In this document: in pieces, positions 17,878-26,399 of the stretch
How the letters are laid out: every line of letters starts with the position of its first letter
Position numbering within the stretch: the stretch's first letter is position 1
Assembly (NCBI GenBank): GCA_900767825.1
Contig: CAAGAN010000029.1
Span: 85,100 to 149,099, forward strand
Source of the DNA: Bacilli bacterium
GTDB lineage: Bacteria > Bacillota_I > Bacilli_A > RFN20 > CAG-826
Reading direction: 5' to 3'
Length of the DNA: 64,000 nt
Notes under the pieces: generated by a model
Databases searched by the model: none
Seen by the model: only the letters and a program-made list of their open reading frames with translations
What the model was told of the DNA's origin: nothing
Position numbers and translations under genes: made by a program

Positions 17878-19254
17878 ATGAAACAAATAAAAATCCGTAA
17901 CATCGCATTAATGTGTTTGTCTACTTTAGCTTTGACTGCTTGTGGTGGCAAACCTACTACTCAAGACGGCGAGTATTCAATTGTAAAAATTGCTTTTGTT
18001 GAAGCCGGCTTTGGAAGGCAATTCCTCCTTGATTGGGAAGCCGACTATAACAAAAAACATCCTGATGACAAAATTAAATTAGATCTTGATGGCGATGCTC
18101 AGATGACTGTCAACATTTTGCCTAGATTACAAAACGGAACCAATTTGCCTGACATTGCAATGGTTCTTCAAACAAATTGGCAGCCTTGGACTGTCAATGG
18201 TTATCTAGAGCCTCTAGACGATTTGTATAACACTACTGTCGAAGGTACTAACCGCACAGTTAAAGACTCCATAGTTGAAGGTTTACAAGACTTTGGAGAA
18301 GTTAAAGGAAAATATTATGCACTTCCATGGTCAGTTAACCCTTGTGGATTGGTTTATAACGCTTCAATGTTTGAGCAATATAAATGGAGCGTTCCTACTA
18401 CATTTGCTGAATTAGAAACATTGTGCAACAAGATTAATAGCGATAGTGCTGGTACTGTTGCCCCGTTCTCTTGGAGTGGTGCAGTCGCATCATATTGGGA
18501 TTTCACAACATTGCAGTGGTGGGCTCAATATGAAGGCAGAGAAAAATGGGATGAATTCTGGAAGTTTGAATCTCCTGAAGTCTATAAGCAGGAAGGGAGA
18601 TTAAAAGCCCTCCAAGGATTTGAAAAATTAGTCTGCGGAGATGATGGAAGCCCAAAGAATTCAATTCCTGGTGCAGCTGGAAAGAAATTCATGGAATCCC
18701 AAATGTCTTTTGTTAGAGGCGAAGCTGCCATGATGTCTAATGGGGCTTGGCTTGAAAACGAAATGAAGTCATCCATGCCATCGAATTTCAAGATGCGCTT
18801 AATGAAAACCCCAACAATAGAAGGCGCTAAAGAAGATTTACTATATTGCACCTCTGGAGACTTCATGGTTATCCCAAGGAAAGCCGCTAATAAAGAAGTT
18901 GCTAAGAAATTCTTGGCCTATACCTGCACCGAAAGTGCCTTAGAAATATTTACAAAATCAGCCGGAGGCATCCGTCCTTTCAAATATGAAAAGAACCCTT
19001 CAACAATTGAAGGCATCTCAGATTTCACGAAAGATTGCTGCTCGATGTGGGAGGAAGGAAAGAATGTCTATATGAATTCCAAGTCCATCATGTATTACCA
19101 AAATAGCCTTAATACATGGCCAGGATATGGTGCCCCTTATTCAAAGATGATCCAAGAAGGTGATTCTGCTGAGACGGTTCATAACACAATCTATAACTTT
19201 GTTTCTAATAACTGGAGCAAGTTCCAAAAAGAAGCGGGGAACTTTGGAAAATGA
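17878..19254 (+). CDS. Sugar ABC transporter substrate-binding lipoprotein (CUT1 type)
   Basis: 458 residues. Lipobox LTAC gives the lipid-anchored Cys22. The rest is the solute-binding family 1 fold, with the usual NLPDIAMVLQTNWQPW, YYALPWSVNPCGLVYN, FVRGEAAMMSNGAWL and EVAKKFLAYTCTES. It should bind an oligosaccharide outside the cell and pass it to the permeases encoded at 20619 and 24104. The RBS is AAGGAGAG. It is the first gene of a long operon and overlaps the next by 4 bp. The sugar is unknown; neighbouring GH20 and sialate-O-acetylesterase-like genes suggest a host or N-acetylated glycan. Confidence 0.88.
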   Translation: MKQIKIRNIALMCLSTLALTACGGKPTTQDGEYSIVKIAFVEAGFGRQFLLDWEADYNKKHPDDKIKLDLDGDAQMTVNILPRLQNGTNLPDIAMVLQTNWQPWTVNGYLEPLDDLYNTTVEGTNRTVKDSIVEGLQDFGEVKGKYYALPWSVNPCGLVYNASMFEQYKWSVPTTFAELETLCNKINSDSAGTVAPFSWSGAVASYWDFTTLQWWAQYEGREKWDEFWKFESPEVYKQEGRLKALQGFEKLVCGDDGSPKNSIPGAAGKKFMESQMSFVRGEAAMMSNGAWLENEMKSSMPSNFKMRLMKTPTIEGAKEDLLYCTSGDFMVIPRKAANKEVAKKFLAYTCTESALEIFTKSAGGIRPFKYEKNPSTIEGISDFTKDCCSMWEEGKNVYMNSKSIMYYQNSLNTWPGYGAPYSKMIQEGDSAETVHNTIYNFVSNNWSKFQKEAGNFGK

Positions 19255-20615
19255 AAAAGATACTCAAATTAATTTCTTTAACAGCCTTTGGAGGGGTCTG
19301 CCTTATGTCTTGCAATGATGCCAATAAAATTAAATATGATGTTGTTTCAGGACAGCCAGATTTTGCTTCCAAACAAGCTAAAAATGTTCTTCGTGTTGGC
19401 GCCTGGGTTGCTCCTCCAGCCGAAAACTGGAATAACAAAGGCAATGCAAATTTCATAACTCAAGAAAGATATAACGAAATTGCCGAAAGCGGGATTAATG
19501 TTATCTATGCCCTTTATGAAATCGGTAATAGAGCTGCTATGAAGAACGCATTGGAATATGCTAAAAATGCTGGTATTGAATATTTGGCAAGAGATTACAT
19601 TGATTTAGACCCTGATCTCCTTGAATTAGAAAAGGGAGATTTGCATAACATTACAAAATCCTATGATGATGCCGAGGCTTTGCGTGGATTTTTGGTTACT
19701 GATGAACCTGGGGCTTCTAGATTCGATTCCCTTGCAAAATTAAAAGAATTATATGAACAAGATTATCCTGGCAAGGAATTCTATGTAAATTTATTCCCTA
19801 CATATGCCTTAACTAGCCAAACCCAAACTGATTCATATGCCGAATATATTGATCTTTATATTCAAAAACTAAAACCAAAATTCCTTTCATATGACCATTA
19901 TTCAATGACTGAAGATATCTATGGCAACAAATCATTAACTGAAGATGTCTTGTGGAATCTTGAGATAGTGGCCAACAAATGCAAAGAAGCTGGGATTGAT
20001 ATGTATACCTTTGTCCAGGCAATGAGTTTTGATAAGAATACTAGAATTCCAAATGAGGCCGAAGTACGTCATCAGGTAATGACTGAATTAGCATATGGGT
20101 CCAAGTCTATTCAGTATTTCTGCTACTGGACTCCGCTTGAATTTGGTGAAGCATCATCTCCATCAATGATTACAAAAGATGGAAAGAGAACTGATTTATA
20201 TAATCACGTCAAAAACGTTAACAAAGATTTGATGAGCATGGACGAAGCTTATCTAGATTTCTCTTGGGTTGGTACAATGCCTATTGTAGGAAGCGAAGTA
20301 TCAAGCACTCCAAGACAAATCGAAATGTGCCAACAATCACTAGAAAAGATTGATGCGATTTCTAATATAAGTTGCTCTCAAAATACTTTAATCGGTTCTT
20401 TTAAGAACAAAGAAGGAAGGGATGGATTCATTATTTCTAACTTCTCTGACCCTTCCGAACTTAAAAAAGATGTTATTAGCCTTGATTTCAACGGTGCGAC
20501 ACACGCCCTTGTTTATCATGGCGAGAACAAAGAAGTAGTTGAACTTAATTCCAATAAATTCGAAATCACTCTAGATGAGGGAGATGGAATATTTGTTATC
20601 CCATTTGTTAAATAA
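19251..20615 (+). CDS. Putative TIM-barrel glycosidase-like lipoprotein (paralogue of 24988-26382)
   Basis: 454 residues; lipobox LMSC with Cys21. The body looks like an (alpha/beta)8 barrel of the GH-A type: ERYNEIAESGINVIYALYE, then LVTDEPGASRFDSL, FYVNLFPTYA, LSYDHYSM, YTFVQAMSFD, and QVMTELAYGSKSIQYFCYWTP. The acidic residues in TDEP and SYDHY are candidates for catalysis, by analogy with beta-galactosidase-like enzymes. I cannot assign a GH family. About 40% of these landmark positions recur in the lipoprotein encoded at 24988, so the two are paralogues in the same operon. It overlaps the binding-protein gene upstream and is 3 bp from the permease gene. Confidence 0.6.
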   Translation: MKKILKLISLTAFGGVCLMSCNDANKIKYDVVSGQPDFASKQAKNVLRVGAWVAPPAENWNNKGNANFITQERYNEIAESGINVIYALYEIGNRAAMKNALEYAKNAGIEYLARDYIDLDPDLLELEKGDLHNITKSYDDAEALRGFLVTDEPGASRFDSLAKLKELYEQDYPGKEFYVNLFPTYALTSQTQTDSYAEYIDLYIQKLKPKFLSYDHYSMTEDIYGNKSLTEDVLWNLEIVANKCKEAGIDMYTFVQAMSFDKNTRIPNEAEVRHQVMTELAYGSKSIQYFCYWTPLEFGEASSPSMITKDGKRTDLYNHVKNVNKDLMSMDEAYLDFSWVGTMPIVGSEVSSTPRQIEMCQQSLEKIDAISNISCSQNTLIGSFKNKEGRDGFIISNFSDPSELKKDVISLDFNGATHALVYHGENKEVVELNSNKFEITLDEGDGIFVIPFVK

Positions 20616-20618
20616 ATT

Positions 20619-21569
20619 ATGGATGAGGTCGAAACGTTAAAATTACATAAGCCCAAGAAAAAGCATAATTGGGGTAGGACAATATTCATCATATGCATGA
20701 TTGCCTATCCTCTTTTGCAGTTCCTTGTCTTTTGGGCTTACGTTAACATCGACACGATAGTAATGTCTTTCCAAAGGCTAGATTATGAATTAGGAGAGAT
20801 ATTTGTAGGCTTAGACAATTACAAATGGGCTTTTGAAAGATTAGTTAGCCCAGATGAACCTGATTTAAGAAACTCAATTATAAATTCCATATATCTATTC
20901 TTGAGCAATAACTTTGTCTTGCTTCCGGTTTCAATCTTCTGTGCCTATATCCTTCAAAAGAAGGTGCCCGGATCTAAAGCTTTCAGGGTTATATTCTTCC
21001 TTCCAAATATTATCTCAGTTGTTGTTTTGACCATGTCATTCTCATTCATGATCGATTCAACGTTTGGGCCAGTTAATGAAATTCTTAAAGCCTTGGGATT
21101 AGGTGGAATAATCCCTAAAAATGGATGGTTAGGAGACAAATCAACTGTAATGTGGATGGTTCTCTTCTATTGTTTATGGGCTGGAATTGGCTATAACGTC
21201 GTCTTGCTCTCTGGTGCGATAAACCGTATTCCTACTGATATTTTCGAAGCAGGGAAAATGGATGGAATTGGATTATGGAGAGAACTTGTTCAAGTCGTAA
21301 CTCCGATGATTTCAGGAACAATTACTACCTTATTTGTTTCTGGTGTATCTGTCATCTTTACTCTCTTCCTGCAACCAATGTTATTAACGGGAGGAGGACC
21401 TTATGATGGGCTTTCTTCTACTATTGCCTTATTCATCATGAATTTAGTTAATGCAAATCAATTATATAAAGCCGCTGCTGTTGGAATGATATTTACCGTC
21501 ATAGGTATCCCATTAATCCAATTAATTAAGTGGTTATTGGAGAAATTCTTCCCTGTTGTTGAATACTGA
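20619..21569 (+). CDS. Sugar ABC transporter permease (MalF type)
   Basis: 316 residues with six predicted membrane helices. The EAA loop that docks the ATPase is visible as IFEAGKMDGIGLWRELVQVV (20 residues, about 206-225). The protein belongs to the CUT1 binding-protein-dependent permease family and should pair with the permease encoded at 24104. It is unusual that the two partner permease genes are separated by a 2.4-kb surface-protein gene. The stop is followed by a small GGGC/GCCC hairpin. Confidence 0.9.
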   Translation: MDEVETLKLHKPKKKHNWGRTIFIICMIAYPLLQFLVFWAYVNIDTIVMSFQRLDYELGEIFVGLDNYKWAFERLVSPDEPDLRNSIINSIYLFLSNNFVLLPVSIFCAYILQKKVPGSKAFRVIFFLPNIISVVVLTMSFSFMIDSTFGPVNEILKALGLGGIIPKNGWLGDKSTVMWMVLFYCLWAGIGYNVVLLSGAINRIPTDIFEAGKMDGIGLWRELVQVVTPMISGTITTLFVSGVSVIFTLFLQPMLLTGGGPYDGLSSTIALFIMNLVNANQLYKAAAVGMIFTVIGIPLIQLIKWLLEKFFPVVEY

Positions 21570-21576
21570 TTAATTT

Positions 21577-21588
21577 GGGCAATAGCCC
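21577..21588 (+). other. Intercistronic hairpin
   Basis: GGGC-AATA-GCCC directly follows the MalF-type permease stop and precedes the RBS of the surface protein. There is no T-run, so it may serve RNA stability or partial attenuation. Confidence 0.35.
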
Positions 21589-21622
21589 GTTTGTATATTT
21601 ACTGAAAGGAGTGAAAAATCAC

Positions 21623-24037
21623 ATGAAAGGTAAATTACTATTAATTCCTGGAATGCTACTTGCCTTAGGCGCAATTGCAGCAGGGATATCTCAACCAAAA
21701 GCGACATCAGCCGCAACGTTCCTCGACTCGACAGTTAGCGAAGGATTTCCTAATGGCATCCCAACTGAAACTTTTGATGTCGTAAAAGGAAACGAATGGG
21801 CATTTAATTTCGTTGATAAAAGCGGTTCTGTCACCTTATCAACCATGAACTATAACGATGGATTCTTTAGGACAAAGGATGTCTTAACTGTCGGCGAAGG
21901 CAAATCTACCGTCGTAGAATTCTCTACCTCCGATTATGATAGTGCAGGGTTTTTATGCATAGGCAAAGGCGCTTCTAATTTCGGTGGATGCTGGGGCGAT
22001 ATGGTAATGCTTAATCTAAGCGGAAATGTTGCAATTACAGCAACGAATATAGTCCCATTTACTGCAGCAGGTGTTCAAACGCAGTGGCAAGCACTCAATA
22101 CATATATTAACGGTTCATATCGAATGGTTTTCAATGCCAATGGATCGGCTGAATTATATGGAAAAGTAGCCGGAGGGGAATATAGCCTAATTTGTTATTG
22201 GGCCGCTGGTGTTTTTACTTCTGTTGGTAGTGGCTATGTCGCCTTCATGGGTAATTCTTTTACCGGCACAGTTACTTTGGATAATCTTAAAGTTGGACTT
22301 GCCGATAATAAGGACTTAGCTAATTTGGCTTATGTTATCGAAGAAGATTTCGAGACCCCTGGGACTGATAAGTTCGTAATGGACTCCAACATGATTAATC
22401 AAGCTATATGCACACGTAACAATCCTGCTAAATATCTAGTAGCATCTTCTCCAGATAGCGGGGCTGGCATTATTTATAAGACGCCTTATACAAGAGGAGA
22501 AAATTCTAACAAAGTCGTTTCAATGACTGCTACACTGGCTCTTGAAACACTAGGGGAGAAGGCTATTGGAATTGCCACTGGTTTAGGCGAAGCAATCAGC
22601 GATGCAACAGCTGCCAATTTTGTTGGAATTAGGAAAAACGGAACTGCTAACGAACTAGTTTTATATGTCGGTGGCGAACTTAAAGCTAGCGAATCTTTAG
22701 GAGAAGCTTCTTTGGATGGAACTACCGCAAAGCTAGAGTCTTCTATTATATATGATGGAACTTCATATACTGTTACAGGTACATTTGGAGCCAAGAGCGT
22801 TTCTTCTGTCACTACTTTTGGAGAAGGAAGAGTTGGAATTGCTTTCTTAGGGAACGGAACTACTTCTAGTAAGATTTCAAAAATAGAAATCTCTAACTAT
22901 AAGGGAGTTAGCAAGTCTGGACGCGATTTAGCCCCAACTTTTGAAGGCGGTAAGATTGACCATAACTGGACTTATAAATCTACAACCTTAAGTGGTGGTA
23001 ATGTTATTGAAGAAGACGGGCATGTCTATATTCAAGAAGACGGCATGGTTAGATTTAAGGATTCTGCTGATGGATCTTATTTTGCAACCAAGCACGAATA
23101 CGCTAACTTTGATTTAGAATTCACCTGCAAGAAACAGCAACTAGAAGAAGACGATGATGGTAATGTCACCCCGGCTTCTACTTGGATTGGCGTTTCACTT
23201 GGAAAAGATAACCCAAGCGACCCGTTCACTAGTTCTGGATTAATTTATTTCGGTGTTGATACAGTCGATTCCCTTTTGAATGGACAAGCCGGCGATAGAG
23301 GTTGGTGTGGTACTGACACATTAATGCTAAACGAAGCCAACAAAGACGTCATGATGAAAGTTCATATTAGGGCAGAAGATGGCTTAGTAAAGACTTGGTT
23401 AACTAATCCTGCAAATGCTGAAGGAAATCCAATTCTAACTAGATATAACTGGGACACTGCTGGATATATTTCATTTGTTTCAACTGCGGGTGGCAATTTC
23501 TGGATTGATGATATCAAATTAACTAACCTTGATGGAGGAACTCCAAATAAAGCCCCGATTGCAGTAGATGCCTCTTTCGATGTAAATGCTGGAGAAACTT
23601 TAACTGAAGCAGTCGTTGCTACTGATGAAGATGAAGGAGAAACGCTTATATATCAATTAGTAGAAGACAATACTTCTTCTAAGGGCACATTAACCTTTAA
23701 TGAAGATGGTACATTTAGCTATGTTGCTAAAGGTGATGCAACTACTGGAGATGTAACGTTCACCTATAAAGCTTTTGATAGCGAAGATTATTCTGAAACC
23801 AAGACGGTTACAATTCACGTAACTGAAAAAGTGGTGGAACCAATTGAATCATCATCTTCAACTGCCCCAACCACATCTACAAGCGAAGATAGTGTAGAAC
23901 CAACCCCATCCACTTCTGAAACTAGTTCAACTAGCAAAGGAGGATGCGGTGGTGCGATTGTCGGATCTTCTATTGCTGCAGTTAGCGTTTTAGGTGCAAT
24001 TGGTATAATTGCCGCTAAACGCAAAAAAGAAAAATAA
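21623..24037 (+). CDS. Secreted surface protein with LamG-like domains, cadherin-like domain and Cys-type C-terminal anchor
   Basis: 804 residues from the ATG at 21623, which has RBS GAAAGGAGTG and opens a normal signal peptide (MKGKLLLIPG, then GISQPKATSA); an in-frame ATG at 21575 adds 16 residues of non-signal sequence and is rejected. Three or so LamG/DUF1080-like beta domains (about 45-240, 245-440, 450-635) are followed by a cadherin/VCBS-like domain (about 640-735) and a Ser/Thr/Pro linker. The end is KGGCGGAIVGSSIAA, a hydrophobic helix and KRKKEK, nearly the same tail as in the protein encoded at 26400. This looks like a C-terminal sorting signal with an invariant Cys and no LPxTG. 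Probably a cell-surface glycan-binding protein of the locus. Confidence 0.7.
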   Translation: MKGKLLLIPGMLLALGAIAAGISQPKATSAATFLDSTVSEGFPNGIPTETFDVVKGNEWAFNFVDKSGSVTLSTMNYNDGFFRTKDVLTVGEGKSTVVEFSTSDYDSAGFLCIGKGASNFGGCWGDMVMLNLSGNVAITATNIVPFTAAGVQTQWQALNTYINGSYRMVFNANGSAELYGKVAGGEYSLICYWAAGVFTSVGSGYVAFMGNSFTGTVTLDNLKVGLADNKDLANLAYVIEEDFETPGTDKFVMDSNMINQAICTRNNPAKYLVASSPDSGAGIIYKTPYTRGENSNKVVSMTATLALETLGEKAIGIATGLGEAISDATAANFVGIRKNGTANELVLYVGGELKASESLGEASLDGTTAKLESSIIYDGTSYTVTGTFGAKSVSSVTTFGEGRVGIAFLGNGTTSSKISKIEISNYKGVSKSGRDLAPTFEGGKIDHNWTYKSTTLSGGNVIEEDGHVYIQEDGMVRFKDSADGSYFATKHEYANFDLEFTCKKQQLEEDDDGNVTPASTWIGVSLGKDNPSDPFTSSGLIYFGVDTVDSLLNGQAGDRGWCGTDTLMLNEANKDVMMKVHIRAEDGLVKTWLTNPANAEGNPILTRYNWDTAGYISFVSTAGGNFWIDDIKLTNLDGGTPNKAPIAVDASFDVNAGETLTEAVVATDEDEGETLIYQLVEDNTSSKGTLTFNEDGTFSYVAKGDATTGDVTFTYKAFDSEDYSETKTVTIHVTEKVVEPIESSSSTAPTTSTSEDSVEPTPSTSETSSTSKGGCGGAIVGSSIAAVSVLGAIGIIAAKRKKEK

Positions 24038-24053
24038 TACGAAATAACAATTA

Positions 24054-24089
24054 TTCCTAGGGGGCGTAGTTATCTATGTCTCCTAGGGA
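24054..24089 (+). other. Intercistronic hairpin after the surface-protein gene
   Basis: CCTAGG (24056-24061) pairs with CCTAGG (24082-24087), extended inwards by G-C and G-U pairs. It lies between the surface-protein stop and the second permease gene and has no T-run. It may stabilise the upstream message or reduce read-through. Confidence 0.45.
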
Positions 24090-24103
24090 AGAAAGAAACA
24101 TTT

Positions 24104-24991
24104 ATGGAGATAAGAAGGAATATCAAAAAAGGCAAAAGCGTGAGAGACCCTGTATCATTAAGGATAGCCAAGGGCATCATGTTCTTTGTCTTTTTCATCT
24201 ATGCGGCAAGTCTAATTTTTCCTTTTGTCTGGATGTTTCTTAATATGTTTAAGACTAATGCCGAATTCTTCCAGGATGTATGGAGTTGGCCAAAAGATTT
24301 CTCAAATGGATGGATTAATTTAAAAACCGTCTTGAACAGGAAAATGATGGGTTCTAATGTTTGGGAAATGACATTACGTAGCTTCTTTATCGCTACAATT
24401 GGAACTCTCCTTTCTTTAGCTAGTGCATCTTGCGTTGCCTATGTAGTTGCCAAATTCAAATTCTTCGGAAGAAACGCCTTATATATATTGGCAGTCATGG
24501 TTATGGTTGTTCCTACGATTGGATCAACATCTGCAACCTATAAATTAATCGGAGACCTTGGGTTATATGACAACATATTGGCCCTAATCTTGCTCTATTC
24601 CGGTGGATTTGGTTTCCAATTCCTATTGTTATATGGGGCGTTTAAATCAATAAGTTGGTCTTATGCTGAATCGGCTTATATAGACGGGGCGAATGAATTG
24701 ACCGTATTTATTAAAATCATGCTCCCAATGGTTTTACCTTCATTAATTCCATTAGGGATACTTAATTTCATTGGATTCTGGAACGATTATTACACCCCAT
24801 TTCTATATTTAAAGAATAATCCGACTTTGGCGGTTGGATTACAGGCTTATGTAAATCAAATGCAATACGATGCTAATTGGCCTGCCTTATTTGCATTGAT
24901 GCTATTTTCGATGCTCCCGATAATCATTATTTTCATCGCATTCCAAAAACAAATAATGACCAACGTTACTACAGGAGGACTAAAAGGATGA
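24104..24991 (+). CDS. Sugar ABC transporter permease (MalG type)
   Basis: 295 residues and six membrane helices. The EAA loop reads SAYIDGANELTVFIKIMLP (about 191-209), as in CUT1 permeases. It pairs with the MalF-type permease encoded at 20619. The C-terminal part (FIAFQKQIMTNVTTGGLKG) is the normal MalG-type ending. Its stop overlaps the start of the next lipoprotein gene as ATGA. Confidence 0.9.
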   Translation: MEIRRNIKKGKSVRDPVSLRIAKGIMFFVFFIYAASLIFPFVWMFLNMFKTNAEFFQDVWSWPKDFSNGWINLKTVLNRKMMGSNVWEMTLRSFFIATIGTLLSLASASCVAYVVAKFKFFGRNALYILAVMVMVVPTIGSTSATYKLIGDLGLYDNILALILLYSGGFGFQFLLLYGAFKSISWSYAESAYIDGANELTVFIKIMLPMVLPSLIPLGILNFIGFWNDYYTPFLYLKNNPTLAVGLQAYVNQMQYDANWPALFALMLFSMLPIIIIFIAFQKQIMTNVTTGGLKG

Positions 24992-26382
24992 ATAAATCTA
25001 TTAAGCCATTTGCCTTGTTTCTTTTATTAACATTGACTAGCTGTGGCGGACAAGTAATTACTTCTAGTTCCTCTAGCGAAGAAAAAGAAACAAATTCTTC
25101 TAAAGAAGATGAGGAGAAATTAAAACTTAACCAAGAAGTAAATTTATTCACATATACTTTTCCATCTTTAGATAAAACTACCATGCCTATTAGTGGCTGG
25201 TGCTCTCCATGGTCAATGGGTGATAAGGATTATATCAATCAAGAACAATTTGCCATGATAAAAGAAGCTGGCCTTAATTCAATATATGGATTATATGAAA
25301 CTGCCGGTTCATCAATGGCCAATGTCAAAAAGGCCCTTAAATTAGCAGAAGATAACGGGTTAGTATATCTTCCTAGGGACGAAAGAGTAGGGGCATTAAG
25401 TGAGGACATTGATGCATTTAAGGAAGCCATGGATGAATTTACTTCCTATAAATCATATGGGGGTTCATTAATTATAGATGAACCAGCTTTGAACAAATTC
25501 CAAGGTTTAGTAAGTGGAAGAAAGGCTTTTAGAAGCTATTATTCCAAATATTGTTATTACGTTAATTTATTTCCTAATTATGCGACTAGTAATCAACTTA
25601 GTGGAATAGCTGGGCAGCCAGTTAGTTATGAACAATATCTAGAATCATTTTTAAAAACCGTGCAACCCCAGGTACTTAGTTTTGATTTCTATGGTTTAAG
25701 AAAAGAATTCCCAACAATATCTGGCGGTTATTTTGATCAGCTGTATTTAGCTTCAAAATTAGCGAATAAATATAAAGTTCCTTTCTGGCCGTTTATCCAA
25801 GCAGGCTCATTTGATAGCTGGACAGTAAGAGTTCCTACTAAAGTTGAAATCGATTGGCAAATAGGTTCCAACCTAGTTTATGGGGCGAAGGGAATCCAAT
25901 ATTTCTGCTATATGACTCCATATGAGGCGGATGATGCACTTTGGAGAGGCAATTTTGTTAATAAAAATGGCGAAAAGACTGAATTATTCCCATATTTTCA
26001 ATCGATAAACAAACAAATTGCTTCTATGGATGAAATATTGATGATTTCTTCTAGAGTTGCCTTGATGCAATTTGGCTCTTCTCCTGCCCCGTTCCCTAAC
26101 GAACAAAAAGCAGAATTTGTTACTTCTTTCCGCGAACTCAAAAACGTTGATACTGAATCCGATTTACTTATTGGGGTATTTGATCATGGGGGAAAATCTG
26201 CTTATTACGTATTTAATAATTCTTTGACTAACAAAGGGAAAGCAAAATTAAATTTCTCTAGTTATGTCAGGGCGAATAAATACCAAAACACCTCTATAGA
26301 AGAGATTAAGGGTTCTTCTTTGGAGTTAGATTTAGAGCCAGGGGAATCCATACTAATTGATTTACTTAACTACGAAAATTGA
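24988..26382 (+). CDS. Putative TIM-barrel glycosidase-like lipoprotein (paralogue of 19251-20615)
   Basis: 464 residues from the ATG at 24988, chosen because AGGAGG precedes it and because the product then begins with a lipoprotein signal (LTSC, Cys19); a longer frame from 24877 would run far into the permease gene. A Ser/Glu-rich linker (about 23-48) follows the Cys. The barrel landmarks match the paralogue: QFAMIKEAGLNSIYGLYE, LIIDEPALNKFQGL, YYVNLFPNYA, LSFDFYGL, FWPFIQAGSFD and NLVYGAKGIQYFCYMTP. The conserved IDEP acid and SFDFY region are candidate active-site parts. The GH family is not recognised. Two copies in one operon suggest related but distinct linkages or substrates. Confidence 0.6.
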   Translation: MNKSIKPFALFLLLTLTSCGGQVITSSSSSEEKETNSSKEDEEKLKLNQEVNLFTYTFPSLDKTTMPISGWCSPWSMGDKDYINQEQFAMIKEAGLNSIYGLYETAGSSMANVKKALKLAEDNGLVYLPRDERVGALSEDIDAFKEAMDEFTSYKSYGGSLIIDEPALNKFQGLVSGRKAFRSYYSKYCYYVNLFPNYATSNQLSGIAGQPVSYEQYLESFLKTVQPQVLSFDFYGLRKEFPTISGGYFDQLYLASKLANKYKVPFWPFIQAGSFDSWTVRVPTKVEIDWQIGSNLVYGAKGIQYFCYMTPYEADDALWRGNFVNKNGEKTELFPYFQSINKQIASMDEILMISSRVALMQFGSSPAPFPNEQKAEFVTSFRELKNVDTESDLLIGVFDHGGKSAYYVFNNSLTNKGKAKLNFSSYVRANKYQNTSIEEIKGSSLELDLEPGESILIDLLNYEN

Positions 26383-26399
26383 AAGGAGTAGTTACATAT

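Noticed and set aside
22486..22812. Open frame of 108 codons on the minus strand
   Set aside because: It is antisense to the surface-protein gene, with no RBS or conserved motif.
23900..24037. LPxTG sortase signal
   Set aside because: No LPxTG-like pentapeptide is present; the tail is a Gly-Cys-Gly type instead.
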